From Deltaproteobacteria bacterium (GTDB taxonomy: Bacteria > Desulfobacterota > Binatia > HRBIN30 > JACQVA1): a stretch of 64,000 bases of DNA. The DNA lies in NCBI GenBank assembly GCA_016210005.1, contig JACQVA010000262.1:1-64000 (forward strand). The letters run 5' to 3'. The notes below the pieces were generated by a model. The model was not told the DNA's origin. It was given only the letters and a program-made list of their open reading frames with translations, and searched no databases. Shown here piece by piece: positions 17,860-25,689 of the stretch (the first letter of the stretch is position 1; each line of letters starts with the position of its first letter). The position numbers and the translations under genes are program-made.

Positions 17860-19038
17860 TCAGAAATTCGGCGGCAGGCCGAGTTTGCGCCGGGCGATGA
17901 TGTTCTTTTGCACCTCCGAGGTGCCGCCGCCGATGGTGTCGATGACGGTGTAGCGGTAGGTGAGCTCGGGGCGCCCGCGCATGGGGGCGTCGGCGGTCTG
18001 CACGCGCAACTGCGTGCCGGGAGCGCCGATATCCAAGGCGGCGTTGGCAATACGTTTGGACAGCTCGGTGGCGTAGAGCTTGTACTGTGACGAATCGGTG
18101 GTCGGCGCCGCGCCGCCTTTCGAGGCCTTGGCCACGAAGCGTAGTCCGAGGCAGCGGGCCACCTCCGTTTGCGTCACCAGCTGCGCGATCCGTTGGCGGA
18201 TCACCAGGTCTTCGCGCAGCGGCCTGCCGTCGCACTGCTCGGTAACGACGTAGGCGCACAGCTCTTCCATGCGCTGCTCGATGGGCGAGAAGGTGAACAT
18301 GGTGAAGCGTTCGAGGTCGAGGGCCTCGGAGATGTACTGGAAGCCTTTATTGAGCTCGCCGACGCGGTACTCGTCGCCGACGTAGACATTGTCGAAGTAG
18401 ACCGAGTTGGTGATCTCGTCGCCGATGGTCGGCATCGGCTGGACGGTCAGACCGGGCGTGTCCATGTGCAACAGGAACAGCGTGATGCCGCGGTGTTTGT
18501 TGCTGGGGTCGGTACGGGCACCGAGCCAGTACCAATCGGCGAAGTGGGCCGAGGTGGAGAAGATCTTCTGGCCGTTGAGGCGCCAGCCGTCGCCGTCGCG
18601 CGTGGCCTTCAGCGCCATCGCCGCGGCGTCCGAGCCGGCTTCCGGTTCGGTGTAGCCGACCGCGAACTGGACTTCGTTGCGCAGGATCTTCGGCAGGAAC
18701 TCGCGCTTGAGCTTGTCGCTGCCGTGGCGGATGAGGGTCTTGCCGACGATGCCCACGCCCTTGCCGATCTGCGGTGCGCCGCGGCGCGCCAAGGACTCGT
18801 TGAGCAAGTACTCGTACACGCCTTCGGTCTCGTTGCCGCCGTATTCCTTGGGCCAGCCCATACCGAGCCAGCCACGCTCGCCGCACTTGCTCATGAACGC
18901 CCGGCGCTCCGGGGTATCGACGAGCTGTGCCATGTTCTCGCGCGTCACGTCCATCACCTCGGGGGTGTCGCATTGGTCGAGGAACTGCTCGACCGCTTGC
19001 ACGAAAGCCTTTTCCGCCTCTGAAAAATCGAAGTTCAC
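17860..19038 (-). CDS. Acyl-CoA dehydrogenase
   Basis: 392 residues starting at GTG 19038, with TAGGAG seven bases upstream; a longer open frame to 19542 only shadows the crotonase gene. Family motifs are GWPKEYGG, FAVGYTEPEAGSDAAAM (FAD and substrate contacts), DGWRLNGQKIFSTSAHFADW and IGGGTSEVQKNIIARRKLG. The YEGT-type glutamate is replaced by glycine. A Glu in ALDLERF may take over, as in isovaleryl- and long-chain dehydrogenases. It probably oxidises a branched or bulky acyl-CoA and passes electrons to the EtfAB encoded in the same operon. Confidence 0.88.
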   Translation of the reverse strand: MNFDFSEAEKAFVQAVEQFLDQCDTPEVMDVTRENMAQLVDTPERRAFMSKCGERGWLGMGWPKEYGGNETEGVYEYLLNESLARRGAPQIGKGVGIVGKTLIRHGSDKLKREFLPKILRNEVQFAVGYTEPEAGSDAAAMALKATRDGDGWRLNGQKIFSTSAHFADWYWLGARTDPSNKHRGITLFLLHMDTPGLTVQPMPTIGDEITNSVYFDNVYVGDEYRVGELNKGFQYISEALDLERFTMFTFSPIEQRMEELCAYVVTEQCDGRPLREDLVIRQRIAQLVTQTEVARCLGLRFVAKASKGGAAPTTDSSQYKLYATELSKRIANAALDIGAPGTQLRVQTADAPMRGRPELTYRYTVIDTIGGGTSEVQKNIIARRKLGLPPNF

Positions 19039-19079
19039 GGTTGGTCTCCTATTGCCGAGCCTAGCCAGCCACGCTCCGC

Positions 19080-19907
19080 TCAATGGCCTTTGAACACCGG
19101 CTTGCGTTTTTCCACGAAGGCGCGCGTGCCCTCGCGGGCGTCTTGGGTATTGGATGACAGTGTCGCCGCGATCGCTTCGTAGTCGAGCATCTCGTCGAGC
19201 GTCGAGTTGAGCGAGCGATAGATGAAGCGGCGCGCGAGATCGACGGCCACGCTCGGGCCCTTGGCCAGCTCCTTGGCGTAGCGCAGCGCGGCGTTCAACG
19301 CTTCGCCCTCGGGCACCAGTTCGTCGAGCAAGCCTTCCTTGAAAGCCTCTTCGGCTTCGAGGATGCGCCCGGTCTCTACCATCATCAGCGCGGTCGAGAG
19401 CCGGGTGATGCGCGGCAAGAAGTACGTGATGCCGCAGTCGGGCGCGAAGCCGAGGCGCACCATGGCCGCGCACAGACGGGCTTTGGTGTCGCCGAAGCGC
19501 CGATCGCACGCCAAGGCGAAGGCGAGCCCGGCGCCCATGCACGGGCCGTGAATCGCCGCGATCACCGGCTTGTCGACTTCGATGAGCCAGTGAGTGACCT
19601 CGGCTATCGGCCCAGCGGGCATCTTGCGCTGATAGCGCTCCATGACGAGGTTCGGGTCCGACAAGCCGGGCAGCGGCCGATCGCCGCCGCCGCTGAGCCA
19701 GTCGGCGTCGCCGCCGGCGCTGAAGGCGCGCCCGGCGCCGGTGAGGACGAGGGTGCGCACCTCATCGTTCTCGCGTAGCTCGCGCAACAACTGCACCAGG
19801 CGCCGGCCAACCTCCCAGTTGATCGGATTGAGGCGCTCGGGCCGGTTGAGGGTGATGATGCCGACGCCGTCTTCGATGCGGAACAAGACAGGTTCTTCTG
19901 CTGCCAT
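19080..19907 (-). CDS. Enoyl-CoA hydratase/isomerase (crotonase)
   Basis: 275 residues with the crotonase fold. The oxyanion-hole loops are TGAGRAFSAGGD (about residue 60) and HGPCMGAGLAFALACD (about residue 120). At the first catalytic position of hydratases (usually Glu) the sequence reads AAMVRLG, so that Glu is missing. At the second it reads APDCGITYFLPR, with Asp in place of Glu. The Asp-type pattern is found in enoyl-CoA isomerases such as PaaG, so double-bond isomerisation seems more likely than hydration. A separate MaoC-type hydratase is present in the operon. Confidence 0.85.
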   Translation of the reverse strand: MAAEEPVLFRIEDGVGIITLNRPERLNPINWEVGRRLVQLLRELRENDEVRTLVLTGAGRAFSAGGDADWLSGGGDRPLPGLSDPNLVMERYQRKMPAGPIAEVTHWLIEVDKPVIAAIHGPCMGAGLAFALACDRRFGDTKARLCAAMVRLGFAPDCGITYFLPRITRLSTALMMVETGRILEAEEAFKEGLLDELVPEGEALNAALRYAKELAKGPSVAVDLARRFIYRSLNSTLDEMLDYEAIAATLSSNTQDAREGTRAFVEKRKPVFKGH

Positions 19908-19944
19908 GGTTGTTACCTCCGTACTCTCAAGAGCCCCTCACCAG

Positions 19945-19965
19945 CCCTCTCCCAGGGGGAGAGGG
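19945..19965. repeat. REP-like palindrome in operon spacer
   Basis: An inverted repeat with 9-base arms (CCCTCTCCC and GGGAGAGGG) and a 3-base loop. It lies in the 115-base spacer between the crotonase and thiolase-like genes. The same palindrome type recurs at 61818-61846 inside pglX and, degenerate, near 46890-46925. It has no T tract and is unlikely to be an intrinsic terminator. Confidence 0.65.
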
Positions 19966-20022
19966 AGCAGGATTAAAGCAGGTTCACTGTTCCATTGGGA
20001 GAGCGTCAGATGTTCGCGCGCC

Positions 20023-21201
20023 CTAACGCTTAAGCACCACTGCGGTGGCGTTGCCGCCGAGACCAAGTGTCTGCGCTAGGCCCACTCTCGCATTGGGTAC
20101 TTGGCGGGCGCCGGCCTCGCCGCGTAGTTGCCAGCCCATCTCGCAGACCTGGAACAGCCCCTGTGCGGTGGTGGCTTCACCGAAACAGAGGAACCCGCCG
20201 CTGGGGTTAATCGGTAGCTTGCCGGTCGGCATGGTCTCGCCCGTCTCCATGAGGTGCTCCGCTTCGCCCGGCTTGCAGAAGCCCCACTCCTCGGGAAACG
20301 CGAGCTCGTAGTACACCGTGTTGTCCTGCAACTCGACGAGGTCGACGTCCTTCTGGCCGACCCCGGCACCCTTGAGCGCTTTTTCGACCGCGAGTTTCGC
20401 CTCGCTGTGCAGCGTCGGCCCTGACGGCCCCAGCCCGCCGAGGCCGCGCGTGATGCCGTCGTCGAAGCTGGCGGTCGCCACCGCGCTTGCCGCCACCCAC
20501 ACCGGCTTCGAGGTGCGCTTCTTCGCCTGCTCCGCTGAGCACAGGATCACCGCGGCCGCGCCGTCGCTCACCGGGCAGATCTCGTACAAACGGAGCGGAT
20601 AGCTGACGACGTTCGACTTGAGCACCTGCTCGAGCGTGAACTCCTGTCGAAAGCGCGCGTTCTCGTTGTGCTTGCCGACCTGATGCGCCTTGACGGCTAC
20701 CTTCGCCAGCTGCTCCTCGGTGGTGCCGTAGTCTTTCATGCGCCGCCAGCAGAGCGACGCCCAAAACGCCGGGCCGGGCATGCCGACGCAGCGCTGGCGC
20801 AGGAACTCGGGATCGGTGGTCTCCTCCAAGCCGGAGGTCTGGATGAATCCCTTGGGCATCTTCTCGCCGCCCACGACGAGCACCAGATCGTAGAGCCCGC
20901 TGGCAACGAGGGTGTAGCCGATGTTGAAGGCGTTGCCCCCGGCGGCGCATCCCGCCGACAGGTTGTAGACGGGGATTCCCGTCGAGCCCATCTCTTCGAC
21001 CACGTCGTTGCCGTTCAAGCCCCAGCCCTTGCCGCCGGAGAAGCGCGAGCTAGCGGCCGAGACCGCCTCGATCTCGCGCCACGACACGCCCGCGTCCTTG
21101 AGCGCCGCTTCTACCGCAACCCGGCACAGGTCGTTGACCGACTTGTCCGCAAACTTCCCCCACGGGTGCATTCCCAGCCCGATGACTGCCACGTCTCTCA
21201 T
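20023..21201 (-). CDS. Thiolase-like protein (SCP-x / Ltp2 type)
   Basis: 392 residues of the thiolase superfamily. An N-terminal AVIGLGMHPWGKF stretch opens the fold, and the nucleophile-loop Cys appears to be kept in NLSAGCAAGGNAF (about residue 85). The two other thiolase signatures are altered: NPSGGFLCFGEATTAQG replaces the GHPxGA motif, and the C-terminal CxG motif reads LGLGGNATAVV with no Cys. This is the pattern of lipid-transfer-protein thiolases and Ltp2-like aldolases, which release propionyl- or acetyl-CoA by retro-aldol cleavage. These work with a DUF35 partner, and one is encoded 31 bases upstream. Confidence 0.85.
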   Translation of the reverse strand: MRDVAVIGLGMHPWGKFADKSVNDLCRVAVEAALKDAGVSWREIEAVSAASSRFSGGKGWGLNGNDVVEEMGSTGIPVYNLSAGCAAGGNAFNIGYTLVASGLYDLVLVVGGEKMPKGFIQTSGLEETTDPEFLRQRCVGMPGPAFWASLCWRRMKDYGTTEEQLAKVAVKAHQVGKHNENARFRQEFTLEQVLKSNVVSYPLRLYEICPVSDGAAAVILCSAEQAKKRTSKPVWVAASAVATASFDDGITRGLGGLGPSGPTLHSEAKLAVEKALKGAGVGQKDVDLVELQDNTVYYELAFPEEWGFCKPGEAEHLMETGETMPTGKLPINPSGGFLCFGEATTAQGLFQVCEMGWQLRGEAGARQVPNARVGLAQTLGLGGNATAVVLKR

Positions 21202-21232
21202 GTGCGTCTCCGTCTCTGCCGCGTGCGCCGAC

Positions 21233-21649
21233 TCACACCGGCCTGAATTTCCAGGTGATGACCTCGGTACCGTCGGCTTCGTGGTACAGGGGCTCCAACA
21301 CCAGCTCCACCGGCATGTCCGGCCGCAGGCTCCTCAGATCGTCCGTGCTGATCCGGCCCAGCACCCGCAGGCCATCGTCGAGATCCACCACCCCCATCGC
21401 GTAGGGCTTGAACGGCTCATCGAATTTCACCGGCGGTGGCGGCGCATAACTCTGGATGGCCAGGCTCCACAACCTGCCGCGCGGTCCGAACGCGGCATCC
21501 TGGATCTTGCTCTCGCCACACTTCGGATTGTGACAGACAGCGGACTTCGGAAAGTACGGCGCGGCGCACGACGCGCAACGCGATCCCAACAGCCGCGGCC
21601 CCTGCGGGGTATCGGCAAAGAGGCCCGCGATTACCGGTTTCGTTTCCAT
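21233..21649 (-). CDS. DUF35 Zn-ribbon/OB-fold acyl-CoA-associated protein
   Basis: 138 residues. A rubredoxin-like zinc ribbon (RCASCAAPYFPKSAVCHNPKC, about residues 25-45, four cysteines) is followed by an OB-fold of about 75 residues with a PYAMGVVDLDDGLRVLG motif. DUF35 proteins bind CoA thioesters and form complexes with thiolase-like proteins, as ChsH2-DUF35 does with Ltp2. ATG 21649 is chosen over the GTG at 21652 because AGGATGAGG lies upstream. The etfA stop codon is only four bases upstream, so the two genes are translationally close. Confidence 0.9.
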   Translation of the reverse strand: METKPVIAGLFADTPQGPRLLGSRCASCAAPYFPKSAVCHNPKCGESKIQDAAFGPRGRLWSLAIQSYAPPPPVKFDEPFKPYAMGVVDLDDGLRVLGRISTDDLRSLRPDMPVELVLEPLYHEADGTEVITWKFRPV

Positions 21650-21653
21650 CACC

Positions 21654-22631
21654 TCATCCTTTCAGCGCCCGAGTGATCGCAGGCAAAATCTCGAGGCAGT
21701 CGCCGACGATGCCGTAGCGCGCGTAACGGAACACCGCCGCGTCCGGGTCGCGGTTGATCGCCACGATCGTCTTCGCTGCGGCGCAGCCGACCATGTGCTG
21801 GCTGGCGCCCGAGATGCCGGCGGCAATGTACAACGCCGGCCGCGTGATCTTGCCGGTTAGCCCGACCTGGCGCGAGGAGTCGACCCAGCCGTTTTCCACC
21901 ACCGGACGCGAGGCCGCAGCCATACCGCCGAGGGTCTCGGCCAGCTCTTCGATCAGCCGGTAGTTCTCCTTCTTGCCGAGTCCCATACCACCGGCCACGA
22001 TGATCTGCGCCTCCTCGAGACGCGGGCCTTCAAGGTGCGCTTTCTGGATGACCCGCACTCGTTCAGTTGCCGCGCCCAGGTCGACCGCCACCTGCCGCAC
22101 GGCCGGCGCCGGCGAGTCCGCTGCCGGCGGCTCCACGAGCAGCATGTCAGCCAGGACTCCGACCACGCAGGACTCCGCGCCGGTCAGCTCGTAGACCACA
22201 CGCGTATCCCCGCCGTAGGCCGAGGCGGTAACCTTGACCGCTCTACCTTCCACCTCCAGCTTCAGCGCATTCATCACCACGCCGGCACCGGTGCGCGCCG
22301 ACAGGCGCGGCGCCACCAGACGCGCGTTGAACGTCTGCGGGATGAGTATCAGCTTCGGCGCGTGCTGCTTGCTGTACTGCGCCAGGGCTTCGACCCAGAC
22401 GTCGGCCTGGAAGTCAGCGAGTTTAGCGTCCTCGATCCGATCGAGGTGAGCGACGCCGTACTTGCCCGCGATTTCGAGCGCCCGCTCCGGTGCCGGACCA
22501 GCGATCAGCCAATTCAATTCGAGACCCGCAGCAGCGGCAAGCTTGCAGGCCAAGCTGAGCGTTTCTTCCGCGCCCACGGGTACACCCGCACGGCCTCGTT
22601 CCCAGGTGCAGACAACGACCGAATTTGACAC
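21654..22631 (-). CDS. etfA: Electron transfer flavoprotein alpha subunit
   Basis: 325 residues, FAD-binding subunit of ETF. It collects electrons from the acyl-CoA dehydrogenases together with EtfB. The C-terminal FAD domain shows VGLTGKITRPALYIAAGISGA and QHMVGCAAAKTIVAINRDPDA, with the SR.VG-type start (DSSRQVGLTGK). GTG 22631 is preferred because GGAGG lies seven bases upstream; a GTG at 22655 would add eight residues. It follows etfB in the operon after a short gap. Confidence 0.95.
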   Translation of the reverse strand: MSNSVVVCTWERGRAGVPVGAEETLSLACKLAAAAGLELNWLIAGPAPERALEIAGKYGVAHLDRIEDAKLADFQADVWVEALAQYSKQHAPKLILIPQTFNARLVAPRLSARTGAGVVMNALKLEVEGRAVKVTASAYGGDTRVVYELTGAESCVVGVLADMLLVEPPAADSPAPAVRQVAVDLGAATERVRVIQKAHLEGPRLEEAQIIVAGGMGLGKKENYRLIEELAETLGGMAAASRPVVENGWVDSSRQVGLTGKITRPALYIAAGISGASQHMVGCAAAKTIVAINRDPDAAVFRYARYGIVGDCLEILPAITRALKG

Positions 22632-22661
22632 GTTTGCCTCCGAATGCTCCGTCACCGGAAC

Positions 22662-23459
22662 CTACTCGATGGTCCGCTCCGCGCGCAGGCGCGTGACCAG
22701 CTCCAGTGCCGCCGCGGCCGAGTCGCCCGGAATGACCTCGCAGCGGCCGATGATCGGTTCGACGAACTGGCGGGTCATCGTCACTCTTGGTCGAGCACTC
22801 TCACCGAGAGCGAGGCCGGCCGGCGTGATTTGCTGCGGCTTGATCTTGCGGGCCTTCATCGTGCGGATACCAGTCGGATAGCGCGGCTCGCCGAACTCGT
22901 TGCTGATCGTGATCACCGCGGGGCACGCGACCTCGACGATCTCGTCGCCGTCAGGCGTCACCCGCGTGACCCGCAGCTTCCCATCAACCAGCTCCACCGC
23001 GCGCGCGATGGTGACGATCGGCAGGCCCAACATCTCGCCCAGCAACGCCGGCACCACCCCCTGGTCTCCATCCGACGCCTGACGCCCGCACAGCACCAAG
23101 TCCGCCCCGCCGAGCGACTTCACGAACCCGGCGAGCAGCGCGGCGGTCGCGTAGCCGTCCACGGTCCCGGAGTCGACGGGGATGGTTGCGACCTCATCGG
23201 CGCCCATCGCGACCGCGTGTTGGAGAATCTTGGTCGGGTCGCTGCCGAGCGAGACCACGTGGATCTTACAGTCGACGCCGGCATCGCGCAGCCGCAGCGC
23301 GCACTCGATCGCCTGTTCGTCGTAGCGGTTCATCAGCCGCGGGATCGACGTCTGCGTCAGTGTCTTGCCGTCCGATCCGATCTCCAGCTTCCCCACCAGG
23401 ACGTAGTTGTCGACCGCGTCCGGATCGAGGACTTCCTTGGCGCAGATGACGATTCTCAT
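22662..23459 (-). CDS. etfB: Electron transfer flavoprotein beta subunit
   Basis: 265 residues, AMP-binding subunit of ETF. It starts MRIVICAKEVLDP and has the family signature stretch LCGRQASDGDQGVVPALLGEMLG, followed by the recognition-loop region that docks on dehydrogenases. It lies between etfD and etfA on the minus strand. ATG 23459 is the family start; the open frame extending upstream shadows the etfD gene. Confidence 0.95.
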   Translation of the reverse strand: MRIVICAKEVLDPDAVDNYVLVGKLEIGSDGKTLTQTSIPRLMNRYDEQAIECALRLRDAGVDCKIHVVSLGSDPTKILQHAVAMGADEVATIPVDSGTVDGYATAALLAGFVKSLGGADLVLCGRQASDGDQGVVPALLGEMLGLPIVTIARAVELVDGKLRVTRVTPDGDEIVEVACPAVITISNEFGEPRYPTGIRTMKARKIKPQQITPAGLALGESARPRVTMTRQFVEPIIGRCEVIPGDSAAAALELVTRLRAERTIE

Positions 23460-23494
23460 TTGCTGCACTCCTTGTTCCAGGCGCCTTCGATGGC

Positions 23495-25654
23495 CTAGCG
23501 CTCTTGGAGGGCGGGAGCTTGCTCCGGCTCTTGGGTGGTGCCGGGCGCCGCTGCGAGGCCCGAAAGCGGCGGCAAGCCGCCGCACTCCACATCGACGACC
23601 AGCGCTTCCGCAACCAGCTCGGCGATGTCCGCCGCCCGCACCGTCCGTTCCGGATCTTTCGTGCGGATAGCGTCCTCGAACATCTGCATGCAGAACGGGC
23701 ACGAGACGGCCGCCGTCTTGGCGCCACAGCCCTTTGCTTCTTCGAAGCGCAGGTGGTTGATTTTCGACTCGAGCTTGTCGTCCATCCAGGCGTACCCACC
23801 GCCCGCGCCGCAGCAGAGCGCCGTGGAACGATTCCGAGGCATCTCCGAGATGCCGCTTCTCGAAACCGACGCCAGCACCTGGCGCGGCGCGTCGTAGATT
23901 CCATTGTGGCGCCCGAGGTAACACGGATCGTGATACGTCACCGAATCCACCTCCTGCTTCAGCTTCAGTCTGCCGCTCCGGAGCAGTTGCTGGATGAACT
24001 CGGCGTGGTGAACGACTGCGTACTTCCCGCCAAAGTCGGGATACTCGTTGGCCAAGGTATTGAAGCAGTGTGGGCACGTCGTGATGATCTTCCGGATCTC
24101 GTACTGCTGGAAGAGTTCGACGTTGGTCTTGGCGCACATCTGAAAGGTCAGCTCGCCGCCCGCGCGCCGGGCGGGATCACCGGTGCAGGACTCCTCCGCG
24201 CCGAGCACGGCGAAATCGACCCCGGCGGCCTGCAAGACTTTGACGAAAGCGCGCGTCACTTGGATGTTGCGATCGACCAGCGCGCCGGCGCAGCCGACCC
24301 AGAAGAGATACTCCGCCGTATCGCCGCGGCCGTAGACCTTGAGGTCGAGGTCCTGAAACCACTCTTCCCGCTCGTGCGCGGCGCCGGCGAACGGATGCCC
24401 GCGTTCATCGATGTTCTTCAGAAACGTCTGCGTCTCGTCGCTCATCTTGGATTCGGTCATCACCAGGTAGCGGCGCATGTCGATCATCTTGGGGATGTGT
24501 TCGATATACATCGGGCACTCTTGCTGACAGGCTCCGCACGTGCGGCAGCCCCACAGTTCATCTTCCAGCACCGCCGGCCGCAACGGGCCCTCGGCGGCGT
24601 CACCGAACAGGGGCGCCTGTTCGGTGTCCGGTGCCGCGCCGCTCCCCGCTTGTGCCGCCAACAGCGACGGCCCGACTGCGCTCAGGTGATCGCGCAGGTT
24701 GCGAATGAGCAGCCGCGGATTCAGCTGGGAGCCCCCTAGCGTGGCCGGGCAGACCGACTCGCACCGGCCGCAATTCACGCAAGCATCGAGATCGAGCAGG
24801 CTCTTCCAGGAATACTGCTGGATCGCCTTAGCGCCGAGAACGGGCTCGCTCTTCCCGTCCTCGGCTTCCAGCATCGCTTCGATATCCGGATACGGCAGCG
24901 CGAGGCCGCGATTGAGATTGCGGAAAAAGATGTTCAAGGCGCCGTAGACGATGTGGTTGAGCTTTCCGGCGGAGAGGTAGCCGATGAAGGCGAATGCTGT
25001 GACGGCGTGAAACCACCAGCTACCGCGGTGCATGAACCGCAACGTCGGCTCGCTCAGTCCTTGCAGGGAAAGCGCGACCAGGTAACCGCCGGGAGACCAG
25101 CGGGCTAGAGCGGGATTGCCGTGCAACTCCGTCGCGGCCATTCGGAAACCTTCGGTCGCGAAGCCTTGCAGGAAAAGCAGCAGCAAGAGCCCCAGCGCAA
25201 CGCTGTCCTCCGTCAGAGAGACGACATGTCTTGGGCGCATGACCGTGCGCCGGACAAGGGCCATCGCCAGCCCGACGATCGCCAGCAGGCCGAAGCTGTC
25301 GCTCAGCAACGAGTACCAGCGATACGTCGCCCCTTGCAGGAAGTGGATTCCGCTCCATTCCTGCAAGCTGATCAGCGAGGTGGCGACCACCTGCGCCAGA
25401 AAGCCGTAGAAGATGAAGGCGTGCATCAAGCCGGGATACGGCTGGCGCCACTGGCGATGCTGCCCGAAAATCTCGAGCAGCAAGCCCGTCAGCCGCTCGG
25501 GAATGCGATCCCAGCGTGTTTCACTACCGCCCAGGCGCCAGAGGCGGTAACGGCGATACACGCCACCGGCGAACACTGCTGCGGCGACGGCGAGAAAGAG
25601 ATAGAGCAGCGCGCCGCCGGCGATGTTCCAATAGATCTCGCGCGTTTCAGCCAC
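23495..25654 (-). CDS. EtfD-like membrane Fe-S oxidoreductase
   Basis: 719 residues starting at GTG. The N-terminal third has five or six membrane helices of the NarI type with haem-ligand-like His. It is followed by two [4Fe-4S] motifs (CVNCGRCESVCP and CRTCGACQQECP). The C-terminal part has two CCG domains (CPHCFNTLANEYP, YHDPCYLGRHNG, ALCCGAGGG). This is the EtfD / heterodisulfide-reductase-like class that oxidises reduced ETF and feeds electrons to menaquinone at the membrane. The last 34 residues are coded partly by a palindromic repeat and look like a recent extension. Adjacent etfBA supports the role. Confidence 0.9.
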   Translation of the reverse strand: MAETREIYWNIAGGALLYLFLAVAAAVFAGGVYRRYRLWRLGGSETRWDRIPERLTGLLLEIFGQHRQWRQPYPGLMHAFIFYGFLAQVVATSLISLQEWSGIHFLQGATYRWYSLLSDSFGLLAIVGLAMALVRRTVMRPRHVVSLTEDSVALGLLLLLFLQGFATEGFRMAATELHGNPALARWSPGGYLVALSLQGLSEPTLRFMHRGSWWFHAVTAFAFIGYLSAGKLNHIVYGALNIFFRNLNRGLALPYPDIEAMLEAEDGKSEPVLGAKAIQQYSWKSLLDLDACVNCGRCESVCPATLGGSQLNPRLLIRNLRDHLSAVGPSLLAAQAGSGAAPDTEQAPLFGDAAEGPLRPAVLEDELWGCRTCGACQQECPMYIEHIPKMIDMRRYLVMTESKMSDETQTFLKNIDERGHPFAGAAHEREEWFQDLDLKVYGRGDTAEYLFWVGCAGALVDRNIQVTRAFVKVLQAAGVDFAVLGAEESCTGDPARRAGGELTFQMCAKTNVELFQQYEIRKIITTCPHCFNTLANEYPDFGGKYAVVHHAEFIQQLLRSGRLKLKQEVDSVTYHDPCYLGRHNGIYDAPRQVLASVSRSGISEMPRNRSTALCCGAGGGYAWMDDKLESKINHLRFEEAKGCGAKTAAVSCPFCMQMFEDAIRTKDPERTVRAADIAELVAEALVVDVECGGLPPLSGLAAAPGTTQEPEQAPALQER
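23566..23583. repeat. Perfect palindrome in the etfD 3' coding end
   Basis: GCGGCGGCAAGCCGCCGC, 18 bases with perfect 8-base arms and an AA loop. It translates as part of the CGGLPPLS tail of the EtfD-like protein. A short mobile palindrome inserted at the gene end is the likely origin. Confidence 0.65.
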
Positions 25655-25689
25655 GGCTACGCTTCACAATGATTCCGGGTCTTGGCAGC

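Noticed and set aside
17860-19542. 560-codon version of the second acyl-CoA dehydrogenase
   Set aside because: The extra 168 codons are a shadow of the crotonase gene; GTG 19038 has a clear ribosome site and begins at the family start.
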